Shown: positions 18,107 through 26,229, numbered from the stretch's first letter. The stretch: DNA of 49,674 nt from an uncultured Alphaproteobacteria bacterium (GCA_902555695.1 CACDTV010000007.1:1-49674), one strand, 5' to 3'. Made by a program: numbers and translations. Notes: generated by a model from the letters alone, not told the origin.

Positions 18107-18241
18107 TTAAGCGGATAGTCTTGAACGACCTTTAGCTCTTCTTGCATTAATGACTTTACGACCACCAACTGTTGACATTCTAGATCGAAATCCATGCCTT
18201 CTTTTTCTAACTAATTGGCTTGGTTGATATGTTCTTTTCAT
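18107..18241 (-). CDS. rpmH: 50S ribosomal protein L34
   Basis: A 44-codon gene. Translated from the ATG at 18241 it begins [18 protein letters not shown], continues with a [19 protein letters not shown] stretch and ends in RLSA; this is textbook L34, a highly basic large-subunit protein. It heads the rpmH-rnpA-yidD-yidC operon, with rnpA 3 bases downstream. A TTGACT element on the minus strand at 18293-18298 may be the -35 box of its promoter; the -10 is not clear. Confidence 0.97.
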   Translation of the reverse strand: MKRTYQPSQLVRKRRHGFRSRMSTVGGRKVINARRAKGRSRLSA

Positions 18242-18314
18242 TGCTAATACACCTAAAAAATTGGTTCCTACATTTAACAATTATTGATATGAAGTCAATA
18301 AATAAAAACAAATT

Positions 18315-19151
18315 ATGTTGATAATTAAAGATATTCATAATCTTAAACTCTACATAGATACTTATGAAAAAAAAGGTTATTCCATGGGCTATGTTCCAAC
18401 AATGGGGTCATTGCATGTAGGCCATGGTGAGCTAATTAGAAAGTCTAAAGAAGATAATCAAAAAACCATAATAAGTATTTTTGTGAATGAAAAACAATTT
18501 GATAATCCTGATGACTATAAAAATTATCCCCGCAACAGAGGCAAAGATTATGATTTTTGTGATAAATATGATGTAGATATTATTTTTGAGCCATCAAATG
18601 AGGAAATTTATAAAGAAAAACAAAAGATGCTGATCAATAAAAATTTTCAAAATATTTTATGTGATAAATTTCGACCCGGACATTTTAATGGAGTAATAAC
18701 AGTATTAGAAAAACTTTTTTTAATTACAAAAGCCAAGAAAGTGTATTTTGGTGAAAAAGATTATCAACAATTTAAAATTGTACAGAGCTTTGCCCAAAGT
18801 GCTTTTAAAAATTTATCAATAATAAGCGTACCTACAGTTAGACAAGAAGATGGTATTGCTTTCTCATCAAGAAATGAGAATTTAAGTAAAAAACAATTAC
18901 AAGAATTTGTAAAATTTCATAATAATACATGTTTGTTTATTTCTGAATTAGATCAAAATATTGCTATTGCAGATGCAAATATTTTAGCCAGAGACTTCAT
19001 TAAAGCTCAAAATATAGATAGATTTGATTATTTCGAATTTAGAAATTCAAATAATTTAAGCTCAGAAGGCATTATCTCTGAGGCTAGATTGTTTTATGCA
19101 ATATATAAAGGAGAAGTAAGGTTAATAGATAACCTTAACCTTACTACTTAA
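18315..19151 (+). CDS. panC: Pantothenate synthetase
   Basis: Condenses pantoate and beta-alanine with ATP. It has the cytidylyltransferase-like motifs PTMGSLHVGH (29-38), IFVNEKQFDNPDDYKNYPR, the H-F-N-G-V-x-T-V segment, and VYFGEKDYQQ. The KMSKS-equivalent region appears as SSRNENLS. The length is 278 residues. Divergence is high (ENLSKKQL in place of RNxYLS), but all motifs are in order. panB is not adjacent. It is divergent from rpmH across a 73-base gap and overlaps the end of the convergent secreted-protein gene by 8 bases. Confidence 0.93.
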   Translation: MLIIKDIHNLKLYIDTYEKKGYSMGYVPTMGSLHVGHGELIRKSKEDNQKTIISIFVNEKQFDNPDDYKNYPRNRGKDYDFCDKYDVDIIFEPSNEEIYKEKQKMLINKNFQNILCDKFRPGHFNGVITVLEKLFLITKAKKVYFGEKDYQQFKIVQSFAQSAFKNLSIISVPTVRQEDGIAFSSRNENLSKKQLQEFVKFHNNTCLFISELDQNIAIADANILARDFIKAQNIDRFDYFEFRNSNNLSSEGIISEARLFYAIYKGEVRLIDNLNLTT

Positions 19152-20022
19152 ATTTAATATTTATGTGATCAATTTTTGAAGAGGGAACTACAAGATCTAA
19201 ACAATCAAAACCCTCAGGTAACATTCTAATATTGCAATATTTGTTTTTAACCTCAGTCATATAAATATCTTGGATATATTGACATTTGCTATCTAAGGAC
19301 AGACTCTTTGAGGTTGCAGAGTTTCCAACTTTCATTTCTTCCTCGCTAGACCAAAAATCACCAAAAGCTTGAATTTTATTTTTAAAGGCATAGTCATCAA
19401 GCTTATCTCCTCTGTCATCATACCCTTCAGTAGAAATATCCATCTCATAAATTGTTCCAAAAGAGTTGTTAGTAAAAGTAAATTCCATTTCACAATAAGG
19501 TTTATCCTCGTAATCTTTTTTATCCTCATAGCTTATAAGCTCAACAAGTACATGGGGTTTTGATGTATCTACTTTACTTTGATTTGAATTGGAATCACTT
19601 GAGGCTCTTTCATTAGATATATTGTCTACACTTGTAGGTATCGTCATTGAAGAACATAACCAATTCACGTCAGCTCCACCGTCAACTAACCACTCTCCAC
19701 CAACTCCGCTTAATAACTCCCATGTTGAAGAGCTACCATCGTCCCATTCAATCACAAATGATATTGAGTTATCATTTACTACAATATTGTTCCCAATAAT
19801 GTTACTATCATAACTATTGTTAGATGATCCAGAAACCGTTTGCGTTTCATTCACAGGAACTGGAAGTTTACTATTATCTATAAATTTTAGGTCAAATGTA
19901 AAATCTATGAAATTTCCATCATTTTTAATACATTCAATATCATAATTGATATTTTCACTTGAAAAAGAAAACTGAAAATAAAAAAGGAATGGAAATAAAA
20001 ATAAATTTCTAAATTTAAACAT
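19144..20022 (-). CDS. Hypothetical secreted protein
   Basis: I do not recognise this 292-residue protein. It begins with a Sec signal peptide (about 20 residues, FLFPFLFYFQFSFSS). The mature protein is acidic and rich in Ser, Asn and Asp, with a W-L-V-D-G-G-A-D-V-N-W-L-C segment near residue 115, a low-complexity linker (about residues 138-152) and a second domain containing cysteines in EMEFTFTNNS and CNIRMLP contexts. The pattern of beta-strand-like stretches suggests two small beta domains in the periplasm or outside. It is monocistronic, next to tRNA-Arg. There is no homology that I can name. Confidence 0.75.
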   Translation of the reverse strand: MFKFRNLFLFPFLFYFQFSFSSENINYDIECIKNDGNFIDFTFDLKFIDNSKLPVPVNETQTVSGSSNNSYDSNIIGNNIVVNDNSISFVIEWDDGSSSTWELLSGVGGEWLVDGGADVNWLCSSMTIPTSVDNISNERASSDSNSNQSKVDTSKPHVLVELISYEDKKDYEDKPYCEMEFTFTNNSFGTIYEMDISTEGYDDRGDKLDDYAFKNKIQAFGDFWSSEEEMKVGNSATSKSLSLDSKCQYIQDIYMTEVKNKYCNIRMLPEGFDCLDLVVPSSKIDHINIKFK

Positions 20023-20099
20023 AGATCATCTTAGAAATAATTATAAAAATAAAAAGTAATTTTTTCTAAAGTTATCAACATCATAAAATTAATTAGAAA

Positions 20100-20174
20100 T
20101 GGCGGTTCTGCAAGGATTCGAACCCTGAATTCTTGATCCGTAGTCAAGTGTGATATCCGTTTCACCACAGAACC
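20100..20174 (-). tRNA. tRNA-Arg(ACG)
   Basis: On the minus strand the sequence folds as a 75-nt tRNA: acceptor GGTTCTG / CAGAACC, D-arm GTG...CAC, anticodon stem CTTGA / TCAAG with loop CTACGGA (anticodon ACG), a 4-base variable loop, T-arm CAGGG-TTCGAAT-CCTTG, discriminator G and an encoded CCA at 20102-20100. ACG reads CGU, CGC and CGA after A34 is deaminated to inosine by TadA. No integrase or duplicated 3' end is visible beside it, so there is no sign that it serves as an attachment site. Confidence 0.96.
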
Positions 20175-20278
20175 ATTATCTTGAGTTATATACTCTTTTT
20201 AATGATATAAAACTTTAAATGATTTTCTATACAGCCCTTATACGGTCAAGTGTTTCAAAAGACTTATGAAAATAACTT

Positions 20279-21610
20279 TTAATCAATAAAGTTTGAAAAA
20301 AATGCTTTCTTAGTTTCATTTAATTTAATTAGTTCAGCTATTTTTGATTTAGTCATCCAGCACTCGATATAGACTGTACTTTCTGTGATAATTTTACCTA
20401 GCTCTTTATTACTCTTTTCAGACTCATTATGTTCGCCATAATTAACATTAAACGAATTAATAAATGTTTTTAAAACAGAAGACTTAATACCAAAATTAAA
20501 GCTTTCTATTCCTTCCTCTTTTCCAAAATTTGCTACAGCAACCCCTATAACGTTACCTCTTTTATCAATTATAGGTCCCCCACTATTACCTTGATTAAGA
20601 GCAGCATCAGTTTGAAAATTAGAGTAATTATCACCATATCCAGCTAGCGATGTAACACTTCCTTTTGTAGTCTTAATTGAGGCACTAATATTTTTACCTA
20701 ATGGATAACCGGCTATGATGACATCATCAAGCAATGAAGCATCTTGATTTGAGATAGAAAAGTGGGATTTTGGATTGATGTTAGTTTTCATTAAAGCCAA
20801 GTCATTTACTCTATCTACTCCAAGAACTTTTGCTTCATAGGACTCTCCCTCATAGAAAACAAAATTTTTATCACAACTATCAATAACATGATTGTTGCTT
20901 ACCAAAATACCACTTTTGTTTATAAAAAAACCTGTTCCTGAAGCTGCAGCTAAAAGAGTATCATTGCCAATATCATTAAAAGTATCCTCCTCTTTTTGAT
21001 CAGTTGGTGTTTCTTCAGTTTCCTGATTTTTATTATTGGCATATAGTTTTAAATCACTTGGAATACCTTTTTGAAGGCCACCAATTGTTAAAGACGATAT
21101 AATTTCATTTAAAATTACTTCGTCGACTTCAATATTTTTATCTTTGCTATAAAAAGTAAAAGTCCAAAGCATTTTGCCAACAGTGCCTCCTCCAAAAAAC
21201 CCTTTCCCATCCGAGGTCTCAAAAGACTTATAACGATATACAATTTTATTATTAGACTTTAATTTATTTGCTTTTGAGGAAATACTAATTGGCTTTCCCA
21301 TACTGTAAAATTTTATTAAATCCTCAATATTTTCCTCTTTCATCTCTTGATATACATAATCATTTCCCCATACAGTGTTAGAACCAATAATTCTTTGCAT
21401 TTCAAGAGACATAAATATAGTTCCGTCGAAAGACTCAGTAATGTAACCTAAAGCTTCAGTATCGTTATATTTTTGACAAAATGACGGTTTGTAATTTGAA
21501 TTAAGCACATCAGTTTGTTTAGAAATTTTACTACAGTCAACCTCGCTCCAACTAAATGCAGATAATGGAAGTAGGAAAAAAATAATAAAAATTAAACTAC
21601 AAATTCTCAT
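20279..21610 (-). CDS. Trypsin-like serine protease (HtrA/Deg-type) with unknown N-terminal domain
   Basis: 443 residues with a signal peptide (cleavage near SAFSWS). Residues about 22-180 are an unrecognised domain with an F-G-G-G-T-V-G-K-M-L-W-T core and two cysteines, followed by an acidic linker (about 195-215). Residues about 222-395 form a trypsin-like domain with the triad H241 (SNNHVID), D270 (VNDLALM) and S343 (NQGNSGGP). There is no PDZ domain, unlike DegP/DegS. It is probably a periplasmic protease. A perfect TATAAT on the minus strand at 21645-21650 may be its -10 box. The spacing to the next genes suggests a single-gene transcript. Confidence 0.85.
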   Translation of the reverse strand: MRICSLIFIIFFLLPLSAFSWSEVDCSKISKQTDVLNSNYKPSFCQKYNDTEALGYITESFDGTIFMSLEMQRIIGSNTVWGNDYVYQEMKEENIEDLIKFYSMGKPISISSKANKLKSNNKIVYRYKSFETSDGKGFFGGGTVGKMLWTFTFYSKDKNIEVDEVILNEIISSLTIGGLQKGIPSDLKLYANNKNQETEETPTDQKEEDTFNDIGNDTLLAAASGTGFFINKSGILVSNNHVIDSCDKNFVFYEGESYEAKVLGVDRVNDLALMKTNINPKSHFSISNQDASLLDDVIIAGYPLGKNISASIKTTKGSVTSLAGYGDNYSNFQTDAALNQGNSGGPIIDKRGNVIGVAVANFGKEEGIESFNFGIKSSVLKTFINSFNVNYGEHNESEKSNKELGKIITESTVYIECWMTKSKIAELIKLNETKKAFFSNFID

Positions 21611-21678
21611 CTATAAAATTTAAATATTAATTTATTAAAACAAAATTATACTCTATCCACAATAAATTGATTTAATAA

Positions 21679-22461
21679 ATGAAAGAAATTTTTTTTAAAA
21701 TACGAGAAAGCAAGTTATTTCAATACTCAGTTTTATTTATCATCATATTTAATGCGTTTACTATCGGTTTAAATACTTACAATTTAGGAGAGTTCTCAAG
21801 AGAGCTCATTAAATATCTTGATTATTTAATAACTATTTTTTTTGTAATAGAAATCTCAATCCGTTTTATAGGCGAGCCTAGAAAATCAAATTTTTTTAAA
21901 AATGGTTGGAATATTTTTGACACATTCATTGTTTTTGTCTCGTTAATACCAATTCCCAACAACTCCAGTTTTCTTCTTTTGAGATTATTAAGAGTGTTTA
22001 GAGTTTTGAGAGTTATATCTATTATTCCTGAACTAAAATTAATCATTGAGTCTTTGATTGGATCTTTAAAAAGAGTGTTTTATGTAAGTTTGTTGCTTTT
22101 CATAATTCTTTATATTTATGCAACTATTGGAGCAATAGTTTTTTCAAACAGTATACCCGAGAGATGGTCTGATGTGGGCGTTTCAATGATTACTTTATTC
22201 CAAGTTTTAACATTATCATCTTGGGAGCAGGTAATGTTGCCACTTCAAGATATTTATTGGTGGGCATGGATTTATTTTTTTAGTTTTATAATAGTCTGTG
22301 CCATTACAATGTTAAATCTTCTGATAGCAATTTTGGTCGATGTAGTTGTAAATCAGAACGAAAAAAAAGATGATTTGATAAAGACCAGAAATAATGCTGA
22401 AAAGTTAAATGAACAATTTTCTGAGGAGATTAGTTTAGATAAACTAAAAAAAGATCAATAA
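21679..22461 (+). CDS. Voltage-gated-like cation channel (bacterial NaV family), atypical filter
   Basis: A 260-residue six-helix ion channel subunit, presumably tetrameric. S4 carries arginines every third residue (R102, R105, R108, R111 in LLRLLRVFRVLRV), S5 follows at about 133-155 and S6 at about 198-225 with the conserved N-x-L-I-A-I. The pore loop reads TLSSWEQ (178-184), whereas NaChBac/NavAb have TLESWAS or TLESWSM. The filter glutamate is replaced by Ser and a Glu appears after the Trp, so ion selectivity may differ. The tail is short and charged. Its stop overlaps the start of a 58-residue membrane protein (TAATG). Confidence 0.9.
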   Translation: MKEIFFKIRESKLFQYSVLFIIIFNAFTIGLNTYNLGEFSRELIKYLDYLITIFFVIEISIRFIGEPRKSNFFKNGWNIFDTFIVFVSLIPIPNNSSFLLLRLLRVFRVLRVISIIPELKLIIESLIGSLKRVFYVSLLLFIILYIYATIGAIVFSNSIPERWSDVGVSMITLFQVLTLSSWEQVMLPLQDIYWWAWIYFFSFIIVCAITMLNLLIAILVDVVVNQNEKKDDLIKTRNNAEKLNEQFSEEISLDKLKKDQ

Positions 22462-22637
22462 TGTCAGCAGAAATCATAATGCCTATTATTTATTTTGTAT
22501 GTCTTTTGATTTTAGTAGGACCACGTTTTTTAGATACAAACTCTTCCTTTAAACAGTTTTTGAGTAATTTAAGTATATGGGCATTAATAGTAATTATAAT
22601 TACTCTCTCTTACCAGGCATATAATTATTTTACTTAA
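22461..22637 (+). CDS. Small two-helix membrane protein coupled to the channel gene
   Basis: A 58-residue reading frame starting at ATG 22461, which shares its A with the channel stop codon TAA. It has two hydrophobic segments (about residues 5-20 and 37-50) separated by a polar stretch, and ends in a Tyr/Asn-rich tail. The second half loosely resembles the N-terminal membrane part seen before the protease domain in TIGR02281-type aspartic proteases of alphaproteobacteria; that is a weak impression. The overlap with the channel gene suggests co-translation. The last 4 bases overlap the convergent MBL-fold gene. Expression is plausible but unproven. Confidence 0.6.
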   Translation: MSAEIIMPIIYFVCLLILVGPRFLDTNSSFKQFLSNLSIWALIVIIITLSYQAYNYFT

Positions 22638-23671
22638 ATTTTTCTTGTTTGACCGTGAGTCATATAAGAAAACTCATCTTTGCTTATCTTTAACTGCTTA
22701 GTTAGTTCTTGCAGTAATTTTATAGGCTCATCCATCGGTTCATCTGTTAATTGAAATGTTCCCCAATGCATAGCTATAGATTTTTTAGATTTAACATCTT
22801 TGTGAATTTGAATTGCTTCTTCAACATTACAATGCGAGTCTTTCATAAACCACCTTGGGGCATATGCTCCTATGGGTATTGTTGATAAGTCAAACGATCC
22901 AAACTTTTTTTGAATATCCTTAAAATCTTTTGAATATCCAGTATCGCCTACAAAAAAATACTTAAAATTATTTGCTTTAACAACCCAACCACACCAAAGT
23001 GTTTTATTGGTATCGTTAAATGTTCTCTTACTCCAATGTTGTACTGGGACAGAATGAATTTCTAAGTTTTTGAACTGAGTCATTTGCCACCATTCATGTT
23101 CCATAACATTTCTTGCGCCTAATTTTGATATAATTTCTTTTAATTTAAGTGGCACAAAAAATCTTGGTTGATTAACATTTTGTTTTTTTAATAAAAGTTG
23201 AATAGTCTTTGAGTCAAGATGATCATAATGATTATGAGAAATTAAAACAAAGTCAATAAATGGCAGTTCCTCTATTTTTAATCCAGGAGGTGTCGTTCTT
23301 GATGGCCCCATAAAACTTATAGGTGATGCTCTTTTTGTGAAATGGGGGTCAGTTAATATATTAACACCATCAATCTGTAGTAAGAAAGTTGAATGTCCAA
23401 TCCAAGTAATTGTATTTTCAGATTTATTAGATTTTAAGTATTCAGGGTCATTTTCAACCATAGGAAATGTAATCGGTTCCGGCTTACTTGACTCCCTTCT
23501 CCATTTCCAAAAATCTTTGAAACTACTTTTATGTGAAACGTAGTTATTGACAAAGACCCCGTCTACTAAATTGAAAGGTTTAAAGAGAGTGTTTGCCATA
23601 ATTTTTGTTTTTAGAATTACAAAGGATAATGAGAAAAGTATAACCTTTTTTATAAAATCTCTTCTATGCAT
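22634..23671 (-). CDS. Tat-exported MBL-fold metallohydrolase (NAPE-PLD/UlaG-like)
   Basis: 345 residues with a twin-arginine signal (HRRDFIKKV then a hydrophobic segment), so it is folded before export. The metallo-beta-lactamase domain has the H-x-H-x-D-H motif (H146, H148, D150, H151), a downstream QHWSKR histidine, GDTGYS aspartate and MHWGTF histidine: a full dizinc set. The order and the WIGHST and DPHFTKRASP motifs match the NAPE-hydrolysing phospholipase D-like family. A phospholipid or related phosphodiester in the periplasm is the likely substrate, by family inference. Confidence 0.88.
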   Translation of the reverse strand: MHRRDFIKKVILFSLSFVILKTKIMANTLFKPFNLVDGVFVNNYVSHKSSFKDFWKWRRESSKPEPITFPMVENDPEYLKSNKSENTITWIGHSTFLLQIDGVNILTDPHFTKRASPISFMGPSRTTPPGLKIEELPFIDFVLISHNHYDHLDSKTIQLLLKKQNVNQPRFFVPLKLKEIISKLGARNVMEHEWWQMTQFKNLEIHSVPVQHWSKRTFNDTNKTLWCGWVVKANNFKYFFVGDTGYSKDFKDIQKKFGSFDLSTIPIGAYAPRWFMKDSHCNVEEAIQIHKDVKSKKSIAMHWGTFQLTDEPMDEPIKLLQELTKQLKISKDEFSYMTHGQTRKI

Positions 23672-23692
23672 CTAAATAAAATTAATAAAAAA

Positions 23693-24418
23693 CTAATTAT
23701 TAATTATTTTAACGAAGTTTTTATACATTTGGTTGCACTGCATCACCATAGTATCAATTTCTTTAGCTACTAAATCTTTCATTTGAGGTAAGGCATCGGC
23801 TCCAAGAGATTTTTCGAGAGCATTTTTATATTCAGGAACTTGAGCCCAATCATCAACAGTAGTTTTTCGAATTTCTAAATGAAATTGAATTCCATAGGCA
23901 TAGTTATCATAACCAAAAATTTGATATTTTGTGGAGGGTGAAGTGCCTATAACCCTCACTTTAGAGTTAGTCTCCAAACCTACTACTTCATAAGAATGCC
24001 ATTGTAATGCTTTTATTTTATTTGGAAGAAAATCAAAAATATGATCTGCTTTTGCAGCTTCTTCAATATTAATGTCCAATACGCCAATTTCAGGTGGTTT
24101 AGACTCAACTACCTTTCCTCCCAATACCTCACCTAAAAGCTGACATCCTAAGCAAAACCCTAAAAAAGGTTTCTTAAGGTTTAAAACATATTCACCTATT
24201 GCTTTTTTTTCAGCTACTAACCATGGATATTGATCTTCCATAAATGTATCCATAGGACCACCCATACAAAGCATAGCGTCAAATTCATTTAAATTATTTG
24301 GAATACTATCACCCTCATCCAATTGGATTGTTGTTATACTATGACCATCTTCTATAAGAAAATCTTTAAACGTCCCTGGATCCTCAATTGAAATATGTTG
24401 GAGAGATATAAATTTCAT
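23693..24418 (-). CDS. Class I glutamine amidotransferase domain protein
   Basis: A 241-residue stand-alone GATase1. The nucleophile elbow is GFCLGCQLLG (C89), and the partner residues are H180 and E182 in GIQFHLEI. Early MGGPMD and PWL motifs match the family of free-standing GMP-synthase-like amidotransferases found beside metabolic genes. Some members hydrolyse gamma-glutamyl compounds. The ammonia acceptor is not evident from the neighbours. It is 21 bases upstream of the MBL-fold gene on the same strand, so the two may form an operon. Confidence 0.85.
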   Translation of the reverse strand: MKFISLQHISIEDPGTFKDFLIEDGHSITTIQLDEGDSIPNNLNEFDAMLCMGGPMDTFMEDQYPWLVAEKKAIGEYVLNLKKPFLGFCLGCQLLGEVLGGKVVESKPPEIGVLDINIEEAAKADHIFDFLPNKIKALQWHSYEVVGLETNSKVRVIGTSPSTKYQIFGYDNYAYGIQFHLEIRKTTVDDWAQVPEYKNALEKSLGADALPQMKDLVAKEIDTMVMQCNQMYKNFVKIINN

Positions 24419-24471
24419 TAAATTAAATTAATTTGAACTCAGCAAAGGGCACGCCTTGTAAAGCGCTAAAC

Positions 24472-24636
24472 TTAATCGTCGTCGCCGCCGGTTACTGTAT
24501 CTTTAACTTTGTTGTAACCTTTAGATACGGCACCCGCTACAGTATCGTAGGCGTCATTAGCTTTTTCGCTCACAGTTGCACAACTAGTGATTAAAAAAAA
24601 TGAAGAAAGTATTATTAATATTAGTTTTTTTGACAT
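24472..24636 (-). CDS. Small entericidin-like lipoprotein
   Basis: A 54-residue reading frame with a signal sequence and lipobox ITSC (C19), so a lipoprotein of about 36 mature residues. The mature part (TVSEKANDAYDTVAGAVSKG, then a YNKVKDTVTGG stretch and an Asp tail) is an amphipathic helix with heptad-like alanine/valine spacing, like entericidin or other small outer-membrane lipoproteins. Asp at +2 of the lipid cysteine is absent (Ala), which favours outer-membrane sorting. A good promoter (TTGACA, 16 bases, GATAAT) lies immediately upstream. Monocistronic. Confidence 0.8.
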   Translation of the reverse strand: MSKKLILIILSSFFLITSCATVSEKANDAYDTVAGAVSKGYNKVKDTVTGGDDD

Positions 24637-24642
24637 TATTGG

Positions 24643-24670
24643 ATTATCAGAAATCTACTAAAAATGTCAA
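24643..24670 (-). promoter_or_regulatory. Promoter of the small lipoprotein gene
   Basis: On the minus strand a perfect -35 TTGACA (24670-24665), a 16-base spacer and -10 GATAAT (24648-24643) precede the ATG at 24636. Only six bases separate the -10 from the ATG, so transcription would start at the A of the start codon, predicting a leaderless or nearly leaderless mRNA. No Shine-Dalgarno sequence fits in between. Confidence 0.55.
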
Positions 24671-24725
24671 TTTATTTAAATGATAATCTAAAATATATTT
24701 CATAAAGGATAATAAAATTTTTATA

Positions 24726-25565
24726 ATGATAGAAATTTCTTTAAATGAGGATCAAAAAAAAGATTTTCAAAAAAATGGTTTTTTGATTATTGAGAGTTTT
24801 CTTAATACGAGCCATTTTGAGCAATTATATGACAGGTTTCATAATTTATTTAATGGAAACTTTGAAACAGGTATTGAACCTGACGAGTGGAATTGGAAGT
24901 TTGAAAGTGGACCCAAAGATGTTACTAGACAAATTTGTAATGCATGGAAATCAGACAATTCAATAAAGGAAATAGTCTGCAATGAATTTTTAGGAAAAGC
25001 TTGTGCTGAACTAATGGGCTGGAGCGGATCAAGACTTTTACAAGACAATGTTTTATGGAAACCACCTGGAGGTAAAACTTTAGCTTATCATCAAGATGCT
25101 GCGTACGATGATTGGATTGTACCGCAAACTATGATGACATGTTGGATACCCATCGATAATGTCGATAAAGAAAAAGGGACACTTGAATATGTAAAAGGAT
25201 CACATCTTTGGGGATTGAGCCCTCCTAAGGGACAATTTCATTCTCCAAGAGATTATAAAAAAGAGTTAAATAAATATGCGTCGAAATTAAATAAAGAAAT
25301 TCAAATTCAATATGTTGAAGTTCCAGCAGGTGGAGTAGCATTTCATCATGGTTACACTTGGCATGGCTCAGGTATTAATAATACAAACAGTAATAGAAGG
25401 GCAATAGTTGCTCATTGCGTTCCCTCTGACTCAAAGTTTCATCCAACAAACACAGGAGGCACTGCGAGAATTTATAAAAAATATAAAAAATTAGAAACAG
25501 ATGAGTTAGATGAAAGTTTTTTTCCAATTATTTGGACAAAGGAAGGATATAGAACAAATGTTTGA
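24726..25565 (+). CDS. Phytanoyl-CoA dioxygenase (PhyH) family protein
   Basis: A 279-residue Fe(II)/2-oxoglutarate-dependent oxygenase. The metal triad is H122-x-D124 in YHQDAAY and H213 in TWHGSG, with R225 in RRAIV positioned to bind 2-oxoglutarate. The CWIPIDNVDKEKGTLEYVKGSH segment is typical of the PhyH family. Substrates in this family range from lipids to small metabolites and halogenation targets, and none can be named here. Its stop overlaps the DUF1192 start by 8 bases. Confidence 0.87.
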   Translation: MIEISLNEDQKKDFQKNGFLIIESFLNTSHFEQLYDRFHNLFNGNFETGIEPDEWNWKFESGPKDVTRQICNAWKSDNSIKEIVCNEFLGKACAELMGWSGSRLLQDNVLWKPPGGKTLAYHQDAAYDDWIVPQTMMTCWIPIDNVDKEKGTLEYVKGSHLWGLSPPKGQFHSPRDYKKELNKYASKLNKEIQIQYVEVPAGGVAFHHGYTWHGSGINNTNSNRRAIVAHCVPSDSKFHPTNTGGTARIYKKYKKLETDELDESFFPIIWTKEGYRTNV

Positions 25566-25734
25566 TGAAGAAGAGCCAAAAAAAATAAAACCAATTGATT
25601 TAGATGATTTGAGTGTTGAAGAAATTGAGGAGATGATTGGCAATCATAAATTAGAAATCAAAAACCTAGAGATTTTACTGAAAAAGAAAAAAGACAAACT
25701 CAAATTAGCCGATCAATTTTTTAAAAAGAATTAA
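25558..25734 (+). CDS. DUF1192 family protein
   Basis: A 58-residue alphaproteobacterial protein. It begins MFDEEEPKK, then has the family's conserved LDDLSVEEIEE and a heptad-patterned helix rich in Glu/Lys (about residues 25-50), suggesting a short coiled coil. Function is unknown. ATG 25558 is preferred over the ATG at 25510, which lies deep inside the PhyH gene; a GGAAGGA stretch upstream (about 25541) could serve as ribosome binding site. Overlapping PhyH suggests shared translation, although DUF1192 is usually not linked to PhyH. Confidence 0.85.
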   Translation: MFDEEEPKKIKPIDLDDLSVEEIEEMIGNHKLEIKNLEILLKKKKDKLKLADQFFKKN

Positions 25735-26021
25735 TATCCCTCTATCAATATAAGGTCACTTTTTGTACTATTTTGCCTAATTTTCATAGCCTTTGAGTAT
25801 TCAACAGACTCATAACATTTTTTAGCAATTTCAAAACTTTCAAACTCTACTACGGTAGTTCTGTCTACAGGCCATTCCCCTTCAAAAACTTCAGTTTTTC
25901 CACCTCTAATTATGTATTTACCCCCATATTTTTTCATCACTTCAGTTGATAAAGGAGGATATTTTTGAAATAATTCATTTTTGTGAATTGAAACTCTCAC
26001 AATGATGTATCCTTTTTTCAT
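25731..26021 (-). CDS. DUF1330 family protein
   Basis: A 96-residue ferredoxin-like (dimeric alpha-beta barrel) protein. The GYIIVRVSI start, the YGGKYIIRGGKTEVFEGEW motif and FESFEIAKKCYESVEY are DUF1330 signatures. Some relatives bind heme or act in detoxification, but no function is fixed. It is convergent with DUF1192 (4-base overlap) and divergent from the DUF2141 gene across a 210-base gap with two DnaA-box-like sites. Confidence 0.85.
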   Translation of the reverse strand: MKKGYIIVRVSIHKNELFQKYPPLSTEVMKKYGGKYIIRGGKTEVFEGEWPVDRTTVVEFESFEIAKKCYESVEYSKAMKIRQNSTKSDLILIEGY

Positions 26022-26053
26022 AACTAAGGATAAATTAATACTTTTAAACAGAG

Positions 26054-26062
26054 TTATCCACA
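26054..26062 (+). promoter_or_regulatory. DnaA-box consensus (TTATCCACA)
   Basis: A perfect match to the strong DnaA box. It lies 33 bases upstream of the DUF1330 start in a 210-base AT-rich divergent intergenic region (26022-26231). The same orientation is seen in the second box at 26230. Binding is not demonstrated; one such 9-mer could occur by chance in a window this size. Confidence 0.45.
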
Positions 26063-26229
26063 GTTATTCATTATGCATGTAGTTTATTGGTTAAATGATG
26101 ATAATACATTTCAAATTAATTTAAAAAAAAACCATGTTTTTCAAGTTTTTTTTGTAGTTTGTTCTTTTGTTTTAAATCCAATCAAATTGTTTGTACAACT
26201 TTTTTGAAAATACATTAATCTTTCAAAAG

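Noticed and set aside
20100..20174. tRNA-Arg as an integration site
   Set aside because: No integrase or partial duplication of the tRNA 3' end was seen in the flanking sequence. The only tyrosine recombinase in the window is XerC, in its usual place beside priA.
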